A stretch of 7,938 bases of DNA, taken from the NCBI GenBank assembly GCA_030628905.1, contig DAOVQB010000212.1:1-7938 (forward strand), given 5' to 3'. This DNA comes from DAOVQB01 sp023128935. Lineage in GTDB: Bacteria > Eisenbacteria > RBG-16-71-46 > CAIMUX01 > WJJG01. Under the pieces are notes generated by a model that worked only from the letters and a program-made list of their open reading frames with translations, was not told the DNA's origin and did no database searches. The translations under genes and the position numbers were made by a program. Of this stretch, positions 1 through 5,496 are shown piece by piece; positions within the stretch are counted from its first letter, which is position 1; each line of letters starts with the position of its first letter.

Positions 1-164
1 CCTGCTGTGATACAGAAAGCCGGCGGCGCGTAGTCATGGAACTCTCCAGGTGCCACACGATACTCAACCATCAATGATAGCACATCAGGGCCAGCAGGCG
101 TGAATCCCCATCGTGCACTCCAACAGTACAACCATCTCCCTGACGTGACAGTTGTCTGCGACAC
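1..164 (-). CDS. Possible partial or decayed open frame at left edge
   Basis: The minus strand is open from inside the end of the SGNH/TPR gene to the window edge. The nominal start is a GTG (164-162) with no Shine-Dalgarno sequence, and an in-frame ATG lies at 71-69. The translation looks protein-like, with stretches such as SGRWLYCWSARWGF and VEYRVAPGEFHDYAPPAF. It contains the pattern G-x-W-x-Y-x5-W, which occurs with identical spacing in the secreted protein encoded at 5497-6126 (residues 49-59), followed in both by a Leu-rich stretch. This could be the 5'-truncated remnant of a related secreted-protein gene running off the left edge, or chance. No signal peptide can be found for it, and third-position GC is unremarkable, so it is weakly supported. 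Confidence 0.22.
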   Translation of the reverse strand, partial: MSQTTVTSGRWLYCWSARWGFTPAGPDVLSLMVEYRVAPGEFHDYAPPAFCITA

Positions 165-165
165 A

Positions 166-2028
166 TTAGGGGCGGCGCAGCGAGTCGAGAAAGGCTCGCG
201 CGGCTTGGGAGCGCGGATTGAGCTGCAGGGCCCTCCTGCCCATCAAGGAGGCCCTGTCAATCTCCCCCCCGGCTGCCAGGACCTGCCCCAGCAACAGGAG
301 CGTTGCTTCCGAGGCGGGTTGAAGGGCCAGGGCCCGCGTGAGCAACCGCCGAGCCTCAGTAGTCCGCTTCATTTCAAAGAGCAGACGCCCAGCCTGACGC
401 GCCGGATGAGGATCAAAGGGGAACATCTTGAAGGACGACAGATACTCGGCCAAAGCATCCTCTTTGCGCTGTTGCTCCAGGTAGTAGTCAGCCAATGCAC
501 TGTGCGCGTCATTCAACTCCAGCTTCTTTCGGATAACCGCCCTGGCAAGTTGTATAACTTTCTCTTCCCCCTGTGAAACATAGGTGCCGATCAGGTCTCC
601 CGTCCTTCGATAAGGCCATTTCTGTTTCAGCATGTGCACGCGCTGGTCACCGATCTCGAGATCCAAGGACGTCACACCCACCAGTGTTGCGTTTTCCTGG
701 AGAGACAGTTTCCGCTCCAGGCGCCATTCCCGCTGGGGCGCCACCAGGCCCAGCTCGAAGATCCGGCGCGCCAGGAACTCCGCAATGGTATAGTTTCCCC
801 GCAGACTGAGGTGGAGATGCTCCAGGAAGAAATCGTCTCCGGGAATTCCCTCCGCCGCTTCCGCCATGAACAGGGAATCGATCGCGATCAGGGGAACATC
901 CGTACACCCCGCAACGGAGCGGATGACGCGCAGGATTCCCGATGGGGCACGAAAGGGCACTATGTCGAAGTCACGCGCCGCTACATACTCGCGCAACGCG
1001 GCCCGCTCGCGCCCCAATTCATCCAAGATACGCGCCTTCAGGAACCTCGCTGCCGCGTGAGTGCCATCAAGATCTACCGCCCCCTCGCTTGCCCTGTATG
1101 CGCCCTCTAGATCCCCATCCCTGTCCTTCCTTGCAGCAGCGCGCATGAAACGGTCAAACCGCTCACCGTTAGGGAAATCGGTTGGATGGGCCGAATCAAA
1201 CGGGGGTTGTGACCGCAGGTTCGAGGAAACCTCACAGAGCAGGACGGGCACTCCCTCGGCTGCCGTCAGACGAATAATCCCGCACAAGTTGCTCTCCAGA
1301 ATGGATTCCGCTGCCTGGCGCAGGGGGCTGCCTGCGTGGATCTCGCGTTCGGCGGCCATCGTGTTCATCACGTTCCTGCCAGTAGGCAAACCCTCCCGGG
1401 CATGGCCGACTTTTAGAATCTGGCGGATTACTGCCGAGATCCTCAGATCCAGGAAGAAGCGCATGAGCGGGACGATCCCGGGAAGCCTGCCCAGTGAGCA
1501 GACCGATCCCACACCCAGGGCTCCATAGAATTCATTGTGCCCCAGGTATATTATGATCAGGTCTGGTTCGTGCTCGAGGATCCCGGGTATGAAGTCCAGC
1601 GCAGTGTGGCTATTCACGGCGGTCATCCCGCAGTTGACCACCTCGATTTTCCGTGACGGAAGGAAAGTTTGCAGCTGTGCGGCAAGCAGCCCACCAAAGG
1701 AGGCGTGTGAGTGGTAGGGGAACCCCGCCATACTTGACCCGCCCAGGCAGAAGAAACGGAAGGTTCGGGGGCCTTTCTCCTTCGGAAAGAACTGGAATCC
1801 AAGCCGTGGCATGTATGAACGCATAGCGGGAGGGAAGTAGCGAGCGCCGACATCAGGGTTCGTGACGAATCCATCCAACGCGTGGACATGCACCGCCTTG
1901 AAGAGCGGCTGAGGGGTTGCAACATGGAGCAGGCGCAGCGATCCTTCAAGCACTGCAAGCAGCAGGAAAGGAACCAGCATGAGCACTGCCCAGAATAGGG
2001 CCTTGCGGCTCCGGGGTATCTCGCTCAT
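166..2028 (-). CDS. Membrane-anchored SGNH/GDSL-type hydrolase with C-terminal TPR repeats
   Basis: 620-aa protein. Residues 1-9 are charged and about 10-28 form one hydrophobic segment (signal anchor), which should place the body outside the cytoplasmic membrane. SGNH blocks visible: block I FCLGGSSMAG with probable nucleophile Ser98; block II Gly134 in VNCGMTAVNS; block III YLGHNEFYG with Asn165; block V EHLHLSLRGN with His406 and Glu403 where Asp is usual. The SGNH fold is interrupted by about 240 residues between blocks III and V; part of this (about 300-352) is helical and TPR-like. Residues about 503-612 are three TPR-like units (ADYYLEQQRKEDALAEY; GRLLFEMKRTTEARRLL; the last about 575-608). 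The family includes esterases and O-acetyl transferases or deacetylases of glycans; the substrate here is unknown. The ATG is preceded by AAAGGAG at 2044-2038 (9-nt spacing). It is divergent from the carbamoyltransferase operon, and SGNH proteins are often found near SxtI/SxtJ/DUF5989 genes, so a shared role in decorating one envelope product is inferred. Confidence 0.88.
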   Translation of the reverse strand: MSEIPRSRKALFWAVLMLVPFLLLAVLEGSLRLLHVATPQPLFKAVHVHALDGFVTNPDVGARYFPPAMRSYMPRLGFQFFPKEKGPRTFRFFCLGGSSMAGFPYHSHASFGGLLAAQLQTFLPSRKIEVVNCGMTAVNSHTALDFIPGILEHEPDLIIIYLGHNEFYGALGVGSVCSLGRLPGIVPLMRFFLDLRISAVIRQILKVGHAREGLPTGRNVMNTMAAEREIHAGSPLRQAAESILESNLCGIIRLTAAEGVPVLLCEVSSNLRSQPPFDSAHPTDFPNGERFDRFMRAAARKDRDGDLEGAYRASEGAVDLDGTHAAARFLKARILDELGRERAALREYVAARDFDIVPFRAPSGILRVIRSVAGCTDVPLIAIDSLFMAEAAEGIPGDDFFLEHLHLSLRGNYTIAEFLARRIFELGLVAPQREWRLERKLSLQENATLVGVTSLDLEIGDQRVHMLKQKWPYRRTGDLIGTYVSQGEEKVIQLARAVIRKKLELNDAHSALADYYLEQQRKEDALAEYLSSFKMFPFDPHPARQAGRLLFEMKRTTEARRLLTRALALQPASEATLLLLGQVLAAGGEIDRASLMGRRALQLNPRSQAARAFLDSLRRP

Positions 2029-2080
2029 GGCGGTTGGCTCCTTTCCGGTAATCCTTGTGCGGGAGTCTGGGAAACCAGGC

Positions 2081-2101
2081 CCCGCGGGCGTGTTCCGCGG
2101 G
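2081..2101. promoter_or_regulatory. Inverted repeat CCCGCGG-N7-CCGCGGG
   Basis: Perfect 7-bp arms (2081-2087 and 2095-2101) are separated by 7 nt. The repeat lies 53 bp upstream of the SGNH/TPR start codon, so it would be either an operator or a stable hairpin in that gene's 5' leader. The arms are all G/C, which suits an RNA hairpin, but no function can be assigned. Confidence 0.35.
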
Positions 2102-2184
2102 ATGATACCGGATCATTGCGATCCCGCTCAATGTCGGTAAGGTTCCTTGGAACAGTGCCAGTAGAACTTGTCCCTCCTTTAGGT

Positions 2185-2218
2185 ATAGGTGCCTTGCCCA
2201 AATAGGTGCCTTCCCCAA
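2185..2218. repeat. 17-bp tandem duplication, 2 copies
   Basis: The unit ATAGGTGCCTTGCCCAA (2185-2201) is followed directly by ATAGGTGCCTTCCCCAA (2202-2218), 16 of 17 positions identical. It is head-to-tail without a spacer, so it is a tandem duplication. It may duplicate a regulatory site in the divergent promoter region, but that is inference. Confidence 0.75.
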
Positions 2219-2266
2219 GTCTGCGGTGGATTGCGGGCGGTCTCTGGAGCTGGCCTTCCGCGGGCC

Positions 2267-2277
2267 GATAATATAAG
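2267..2277. promoter_or_regulatory. AT-rich island with -10-like hexamers
   Basis: GATAATATAAG is the only clearly AT-rich island in the divergent region. It contains GATAAT (2267-2272) and TATAAG (2272-2277) on the plus strand, each 5 of 6 to TATAAT, and TATATT/TATTAT on the minus strand. It could be the -10 element for the carbamoyltransferase operon (leader about 150 nt) or for the SGNH gene. No good -35 hexamer sits at 16-18 bp in either direction; the best on the plus strand is CTGGCC at 2250. Activator-dependent or alternative-sigma use would explain this but is not shown. Confidence 0.25.
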
Positions 2278-2312
2278 CTTGGGGTTTACGTAAGGCTCCG
2301 TGGCTCGCCTGG

Positions 2313-2351
2313 CATCGACCGGCAGCATCGACCGGCAGCATCGGCGGGCGG
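2313..2351. repeat. 13-bp tandem repeat, 2 perfect copies plus partial third
   Basis: CATCGACCGGCAG occurs at 2313-2325 and 2326-2338 without mismatch. A decayed third copy (CATCGGCGGGCGG) occupies 2339-2351. The array lies in the predicted leader of the carbamoyltransferase operon, about 80 bp upstream of its start codon. Confidence 0.75.
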
Positions 2352-2368
2352 TAGCGGAGGGTCAGCAT

Positions 2369-2392
2369 CGGGGAGCAGCGCGGGGAGCAGCA
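2369..2392. repeat. 12-bp tandem duplication, 2 copies
   Basis: CGGGGAGCAGCG (2369-2380) is followed directly by CGGGGAGCAGCA (2381-2392), 11 of 12 identical. It lies about 40 bp upstream of the carbamoyltransferase start. The units contain GGGGAG, the same string as the gene's Shine-Dalgarno at 2415-2420, so this purine-rich stretch may be a duplicated SD-like tract. Confidence 0.65.
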
Positions 2393-2430
2393 GCGGGGGC
2401 TTTTCAGAAACGCAGGGGAGATTATCGGTA

Positions 2431-4251
2431 GTGTGGATCCTGGGAATCTCATGCTTCTACCACGACAGCGCGGCAGTGCTCTTGCGCGACGGCGAGATCG
2501 TCGCCGCCGCACAGGAAGAACGCTTCACGCGCCGGAAACACGACCCCGCATTCCCGGCCAATGCCATGCGCTACTGCCTTGCTGAGGGAGGCCTACGGGC
2601 CGAGCAGCTTGACTTGGTTGCTTTCTATGAGAAACCGTTCATCAAGTTCGAGCGCATCCTGGAGACCTATCTCACATTTGCTCCACGAGGCTTCCCGTCC
2701 TTCATTATGGCGCTTCCGCTCTGGCTGAAGCAGAAGATCTGGATGAAGGAGCTGATCCTCAAGGAACTTGCGGGTTATACAGGCAAGATCCTCTTCCCGG
2801 AACACCATGAGTCCCACGCAGCGTCGGCCTTCTACCCCTCGCCCTTCCCAGAAGCTGCGATTCTGACACTGGACGGTGCCGGGGAGTGGGTCACCACAGT
2901 CTTCGGCGTTGGGAAAGGCCATGATCTTGACCTTCACAAAGAACTCCGTTTCCCCCATTCCCTGGGTCTCCTCTACTCAGCCTTTACCTACTTCACCGGC
3001 TTCAAGGTCAACTCCGCCGAGTACAAGATCATGGGACTCGCGCCCTATGGGGATCCAAAGTATGTCGACGCAATCCTGACTGAGCTAATGCACCTCAAGG
3101 AGGATGGCTCTTTCCGGATGAATATGGATTACTTCGACTACTGCGCGGGCCTAAAGATGACATCCACAAAACTCGACCGGCTCTTTGGCGGCCCGCCACG
3201 GAGGCCCGAGAGCCCGCTCACGCAGCGGGAGATGGACCTGGCGAGATCCGTGCAGGTCGTGACCGAAGAGGTCGTGCTTCGGATAGCTCGCCACATCCAT
3301 GACGTCACGGGGCAAAGACGGCTCTGTCTTGCGGGCGGAGTTGCTCTAAACTGCGTGGCTAACGGCCGGTTGCTGCGTGAAGGCCCGTACGAGGCACTCT
3401 GGATCCAACCGGCGGCCGGCGATGCGGGGGGCGCTCTGGGCGCCGCGCTGCTGTGCTGGCACCGCTATCTGAACAAGCCGCGACAGGTCGACGGCGAGCA
3501 CGATCTGCAGAAAGCCAGCTACCTGGGGCCCGCCTACAGCGACGAACGCATCGCGCGCTTCCTGGACGACTATGAGTTGCCCTATCACCGCCTGACGCGC
3601 GAGGAAATCCCGGACCGGGTCGCGCAGCTCATCGAGGAGCAGAATGTGGTCGGGTGGTTTCAGGGGCGTATGGAATACGGCCCCCGGGCGCTCGGATCCC
3701 GCAGTATCCTGGGCGATCCGCGTTCGCCGAAGATGCAGTCTGTGATGAATCTGAAGATCAAACAACGGGAGTCATTTCGCCCGTTCGCCCCGTCTGCGCT
3801 CGTGGACTACGCGCCGGACTTCTTTGAAATCGACCGGCCGAGCCCGTACATGCTGCTTGTCGCGCCGGTAAGCGAAGACCGCCACATCGCAATGACCGCG
3901 GACCAAGAGGGGCTCTTTGGCATTGACAAGCTCAATGTCCCCCGCTCTGACATCCCGGCGATCACCCACGTGGACTACTCGGCGAGGCTCCAGACCGTAT
4001 CCAAGACGGACAACCCCCTCTACTATGATGTGATTGATGCATTCCGGCGCCGGACAGGCATCGCCCTCGTGATTAATACGTCGTTCAATGTACGCGGCGA
4101 GCCAATTGTCTGCACACCGGAAGATGCCTTTCTCTGTTTTATGAGGACCGAGATGGACTATCTCCTGATGGGCTCCCTCTTGCTGTACAAGCAAGAGCAG
4201 CCAAAGAGCCATGACCGGCTGGAGTGGAACCAGGAGTTTGAGCTTGACTGA
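2431..4251 (+). CDS. O-carbamoyltransferase, NodU/CmcH/TobZ (SxtI-like) family
   Basis: 606 aa, full length for the family. Known members transfer a carbamoyl group from carbamoyl phosphate to a hydroxyl via carbamoyl-adenylate (TobZ on tobramycin; NodU on Nod factor; CmcH on cephalosporin; SxtI in saxitoxin clusters). The N-terminal Kae1/HSP70-actin-like domain begins WILGISCFYHDSAAVL. Metal/active-site residues match TobZ spacing: His125 and His129 (HHESH), Asp148 (LTLDGAGEW), then Asp331 in QPAAGDAGGALGAAL. Other signatures are NSAEYKIMGLAPYG (194-207) and CLAGGVALNCVANG (299-312). The C-terminal YrdC-like domain holds GRMEYGPRALGSRS (412-425), RESFRPFAPS (446-455) and NTSFNVRGEP (549-558). 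The GTG start is chosen because it begins exactly at the family N-terminus and has GGGGAG at 2415-2420 (10-nt spacing). It is cytosolic. It heads an operon-like run with the SxtJ and DUF5989 genes. The acceptor cannot be inferred from sequence. Confidence 0.95.
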   Translation: MWILGISCFYHDSAAVLLRDGEIVAAAQEERFTRRKHDPAFPANAMRYCLAEGGLRAEQLDLVAFYEKPFIKFERILETYLTFAPRGFPSFIMALPLWLKQKIWMKELILKELAGYTGKILFPEHHESHAASAFYPSPFPEAAILTLDGAGEWVTTVFGVGKGHDLDLHKELRFPHSLGLLYSAFTYFTGFKVNSAEYKIMGLAPYGDPKYVDAILTELMHLKEDGSFRMNMDYFDYCAGLKMTSTKLDRLFGGPPRRPESPLTQREMDLARSVQVVTEEVVLRIARHIHDVTGQRRLCLAGGVALNCVANGRLLREGPYEALWIQPAAGDAGGALGAALLCWHRYLNKPRQVDGEHDLQKASYLGPAYSDERIARFLDDYELPYHRLTREEIPDRVAQLIEEQNVVGWFQGRMEYGPRALGSRSILGDPRSPKMQSVMNLKIKQRESFRPFAPSALVDYAPDFFEIDRPSPYMLLVAPVSEDRHIAMTADQEGLFGIDKLNVPRSDIPAITHVDYSARLQTVSKTDNPLYYDVIDAFRRRTGIALVINTSFNVRGEPIVCTPEDAFLCFMRTEMDYLLMGSLLLYKQEQPKSHDRLEWNQEFELD

Positions 4252-4282
4252 CCAACGAGACCAGCCTGGCAATGGTGAAGGC

Positions 4283-4810
4283 GTGAAGCCGAGCAACACC
4301 ACACCGAAGAACGGCCCCACAGTGGGCGGTAGCACTGGACCTGATTGCGCTACCCCCAGGCGCAGCCGCGCAATCCGAGGGGGTGCTCTCGCGCCGGAAG
4401 GCACGGGCTCAGCGGTTCGAGACGTTGAGCGCAGACGGCTGCGGAGCTTCGGCCTGACGGTAGGTGCGGCCTTCTGCATCCTCGCCGCCCTTCTCCTCTG
4501 GAAGGATAGGGGGAGCTGGCCAATCTTTGCGGCACTCGGGGGTTTGTCGCTCCTGATGGCAGGACTGGCCCCGATGGCCTTGAGGCCTATCGAGCGGGTG
4601 TGGATGAGAGTGGCCCGCGCTATGGGTTGGGTGATGACGCGGGTCATCCTCGGGATCATTTTCCTGGTAATCTTCACCCCGGCGGGATTGATCATGAAGC
4701 TGCTTCGCAAAGACCCCATGGAACTGCGGTTCGACAAGCAGGCGGAGAGCTACTGGCACGCGCGGGAGCCGCGGGACCCGTCACCGCAGCGGATGGAACG
4801 GATGTTCTAG
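4283..4810 (+). CDS. SxtJ-family small membrane protein
   Basis: 175 aa from GTG 4283. Residues 1-50 are polar, low-complexity and proline/glycine-rich. The family core begins near DVERRRLRSFGLTVG. Three hydrophobic segments follow: about 56-73, 80-97 and 119-138. A conserved-looking cytosolic tail carries RKDP (142-145), ESYWHAR (155-161) and ends ERMF. This order matches SxtJ proteins, which are encoded next to carbamoyltransferases and have no known biochemical activity. A role in membrane-localising or assisting the carbamoyltransferase is inferred. Start choice is uncertain. GTG 4283 has GGTGA at 4274-4278. TTG 4244, overlapping the carbamoyltransferase stop, has AGGAG at 4232-4236 with 7-nt spacing. 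ATG 4211 overlaps that gene by 41 nt. The core is shorter (about 130 aa), so the N-terminal extension may not all be translated. The stop TAG immediately precedes a 35-bp repeat array. Confidence 0.8.
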   Translation: MKPSNTTPKNGPTVGGSTGPDCATPRRSRAIRGGALAPEGTGSAVRDVERRRLRSFGLTVGAAFCILAALLLWKDRGSWPIFAALGGLSLLMAGLAPMALRPIERVWMRVARAMGWVMTRVILGIIFLVIFTPAGLIMKLLRKDPMELRFDKQAESYWHAREPRDPSPQRMERMF

Positions 4811-4950
4811 CCCGCAATGGATGATTGGGGAGAAGCTCGGGCTAACCCGCAGTGAACGGTTGGGGAGCAGTTCGGGCCAGTCCACAGTGGATGGTTGGGA
4901 AGAAGCTCGGACTAGCCCGCAGTGGATGCTTGGGGAGACAAGCAGGCTGC
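4811..4950. repeat. Four 35-bp imperfect tandem direct repeats
   Basis: Units start at 4811, 4846, 4881 and 4916 with an exact 35-bp period. Each follows the pattern CCCGCAGTGGATGGTTGG, then GGAGAAGCTCGGGC, then TAG. Units 1 and 3 match best, and unit 4 decays in its last 12 bases. The SxtJ stop TAG (4808-4810) is in phase with the TAG, TAA or CAG triplet that closes each unit. Inverted arms flank unit 1 (TAGCCCG 4808-4814 with CGGGCTA 4838-4844). They also flank unit 3 (AGTCC 4879-4883 with GGACT 4909-4913), where a C-to-T change is matched by a G-to-A change. The period is not a multiple of three and stops occur, so this is not coding. The array lies between two co-oriented genes and is probably transcribed. 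There are no unique spacers, so it is not CRISPR. Confidence 0.85.
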
Positions 4951-4986
4951 CAAGGATCGTCGAGGGCCCGCTCCCGGAGGAAACAG

Positions 4987-5145
4987 ATGAGCAAGATCAG
5001 CATTCTCGCTGAACTCTGGCAGTTCATGAAGGTGCGCAAGAAGTGGTGGCTGGGACCAGTGCTCTTCATTCTGATCCTGCTCAGCCTGCTGATTGTCTTC
5101 GCGGAAGGGTCAGCCTTGGCGCCATTCATTTACGCGCTCTTCTAG
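4987..5145 (+). CDS. DUF5989-family single-pass membrane microprotein (SxtK-like position)
   Basis: 52 aa. It begins MSKISILAELWQFMKVRKKWW, an amphipathic segment with a basic patch RKK, followed by one strongly hydrophobic helix (about 21-39, LGPVLFILILLSLLIVF) and a short tail AEGSALAPFIYALF. The sequence and length fit the DUF5989 family. That family typically follows SxtJ genes downstream of carbamoyltransferases, and in saxitoxin clusters the corresponding position is sxtK. No activity is known; an accessory subunit anchoring the carbamoylation machinery is inferred. ATG 4987 is chosen because GGAGG lies at 4976-4980 with 6-nt spacing. The frame stays open upstream to ATG 4852, but that extension would run through the 35-bp repeats and has no SD. 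The SxtJ stop is 176 bp upstream, a gap mostly filled by the repeat array. Confidence 0.9.
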   Translation: MSKISILAELWQFMKVRKKWWLGPVLFILILLSLLIVFAEGSALAPFIYALF

Positions 5146-5293
5146 GCCGGACTTCCAAGCCAGGGGCGATGACATGCGACACCTCCGGTCTGCTGGACCA
5201 ACACAGGCGACAATGCCGAAAATGGTCGCTTGCAGCCAAGGCAACTCAACCGCCGCAGATGCGCTGAGTAGGACGTCACAACCAGTGTGGGCG

Positions 5294-5326
5294 ATTCCTG
5301 ATATCAGCCACTAGCGGGCCAGGAAT
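5294..5326. promoter_or_regulatory. Dyad upstream of promoter: ATTCCTG-N19-CAGGAAT
   Basis: Perfect 7-bp inverted arms (5294-5300 and 5320-5326) lie just upstream of the -35 hexamer at 5339. The left arm overlaps a separate perfect 10-bp palindrome, CTGATATCAG (5298-5307). The position, roughly -48 to -80 from the predicted start, suits an activator or repressor site. No known regulator consensus is recognised. Confidence 0.35.
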
Positions 5327-5338
5327 ACGTGCACTGGG

Positions 5339-5367
5339 TTGACATATTCGCGATTCCGTGGGACAAT
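5339..5367 (+). promoter_or_regulatory. Sigma70-type promoter TTGACA-N17-GACAAT
   Basis: A perfect -35 (5339-5344) is followed by a 17-bp spacer and GACAAT (5362-5367, 4 of 6). The extended -10 dinucleotide TG sits at 5359-5360. The predicted start is about 5374, giving a leader of about 123 nt before the secreted-protein ATG at 5497. This is the best promoter match in the window. Confidence 0.75.
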
Positions 5368-5374
5368 TTCTCTT

Positions 5375-5425
5375 AGGCCAAACGCATACTCCATGTATCT
5401 CGTCTCGCCGCTCGTCTCTTGGCCT
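5375..5425 (+). other. Leader inverted repeat AGGCCAA ... TTGGCCT
   Basis: Perfect 7-bp arms (5375-5381 and 5419-5425) would close a 37-nt loop at the predicted 5' end of the mRNA, starting within a base or two of +1. The loop contains an 8-bp direct repeat CTCGTCTC (5399-5406 and 5411-5418). The structure could protect the 5' end or regulate translation. It does not occlude the Shine-Dalgarno at 5484-5489. There is no resemblance to a known riboswitch. Confidence 0.3.
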
Positions 5426-5496
5426 TCCAGGATGGATCACAGTTCAAGTTGGCATCGTGCTGATGTACGACAGGCTCCAAACTGGAGGTATCCGTC

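Larger units (their letters stand above)
2029..2430. other. 402-bp divergent intergenic region
   Basis: This region separates the minus-strand SGNH/TPR gene from the plus-strand carbamoyltransferase and must carry promoters for both. It contains no convincing gene. It holds a 7-bp-arm inverted repeat (2081-2101), a small dyad GTTCC-TT-GGAAC (2142-2153), a CTGG-GAAA-CCAG mini-hairpin (2067-2078), three short tandem duplications and one AT-rich island (2267-2277), each described separately where useful. No -35/-10 pair close to consensus was found in either direction. Confidence 0.6.
5146..5496. other. 351-bp intergenic region upstream of secreted-protein gene
   Basis: No gene is supported here. 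The first 145 bp after the DUF5989 stop show no clear intrinsic terminator, only a 4-bp GGTC-N5-GACC stem at 5187-5199. The second half carries a dyad (5294-5326), a near-consensus promoter (5339-5367) and a leader of about 120 nt with an inverted repeat (5375-5425), all listed separately. The layout marks a new transcription unit beginning at about 5374. Confidence 0.6.

Noticed and set aside
100..576. Plus-strand open frame (158 codons) opposite the SGNH/TPR gene end
   Set aside because: It is antisense to the TPR repeats, has no SD, and its sequence is not protein-like.
1946..2512. Minus-strand open frame (188 codons) spanning the divergent intergenic region
   Set aside because: It starts inside the carbamoyltransferase, ends inside the SGNH gene in another frame, and translates the tandem repeats. 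It has an Arg-rich composition and no family features.
3772..4737. Long minus-strand open frame (321 codons) across the carbamoyltransferase end and SxtJ gene
   Set aside because: It is antisense to two well-supported genes, its product is Arg/Pro-rich with no recognisable domain, and it has no ribosome-binding site. It is a GC-rich shadow frame.
4811..4950. CRISPR-like array
   Set aside because: Units abut directly with no unique spacers, and there are no cas genes. It is an ordinary tandem repeat.
4852..4986. N-terminally extended form of the DUF5989 protein starting at ATG 4852
   Set aside because: The extension would translate the 35-bp repeats. The family N-terminus matches ATG 4987, which has GGAGG at proper spacing.
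2431..5145. Saxitoxin-type toxin biosynthesis cluster
   Set aside because: Only the carbamoyltransferase/SxtJ/DUF5989 subset is present. No polyketide synthase-like, amidinotransferase, sulfotransferase or tailoring oxygenase genes are visible. The trio also occurs outside toxin clusters.
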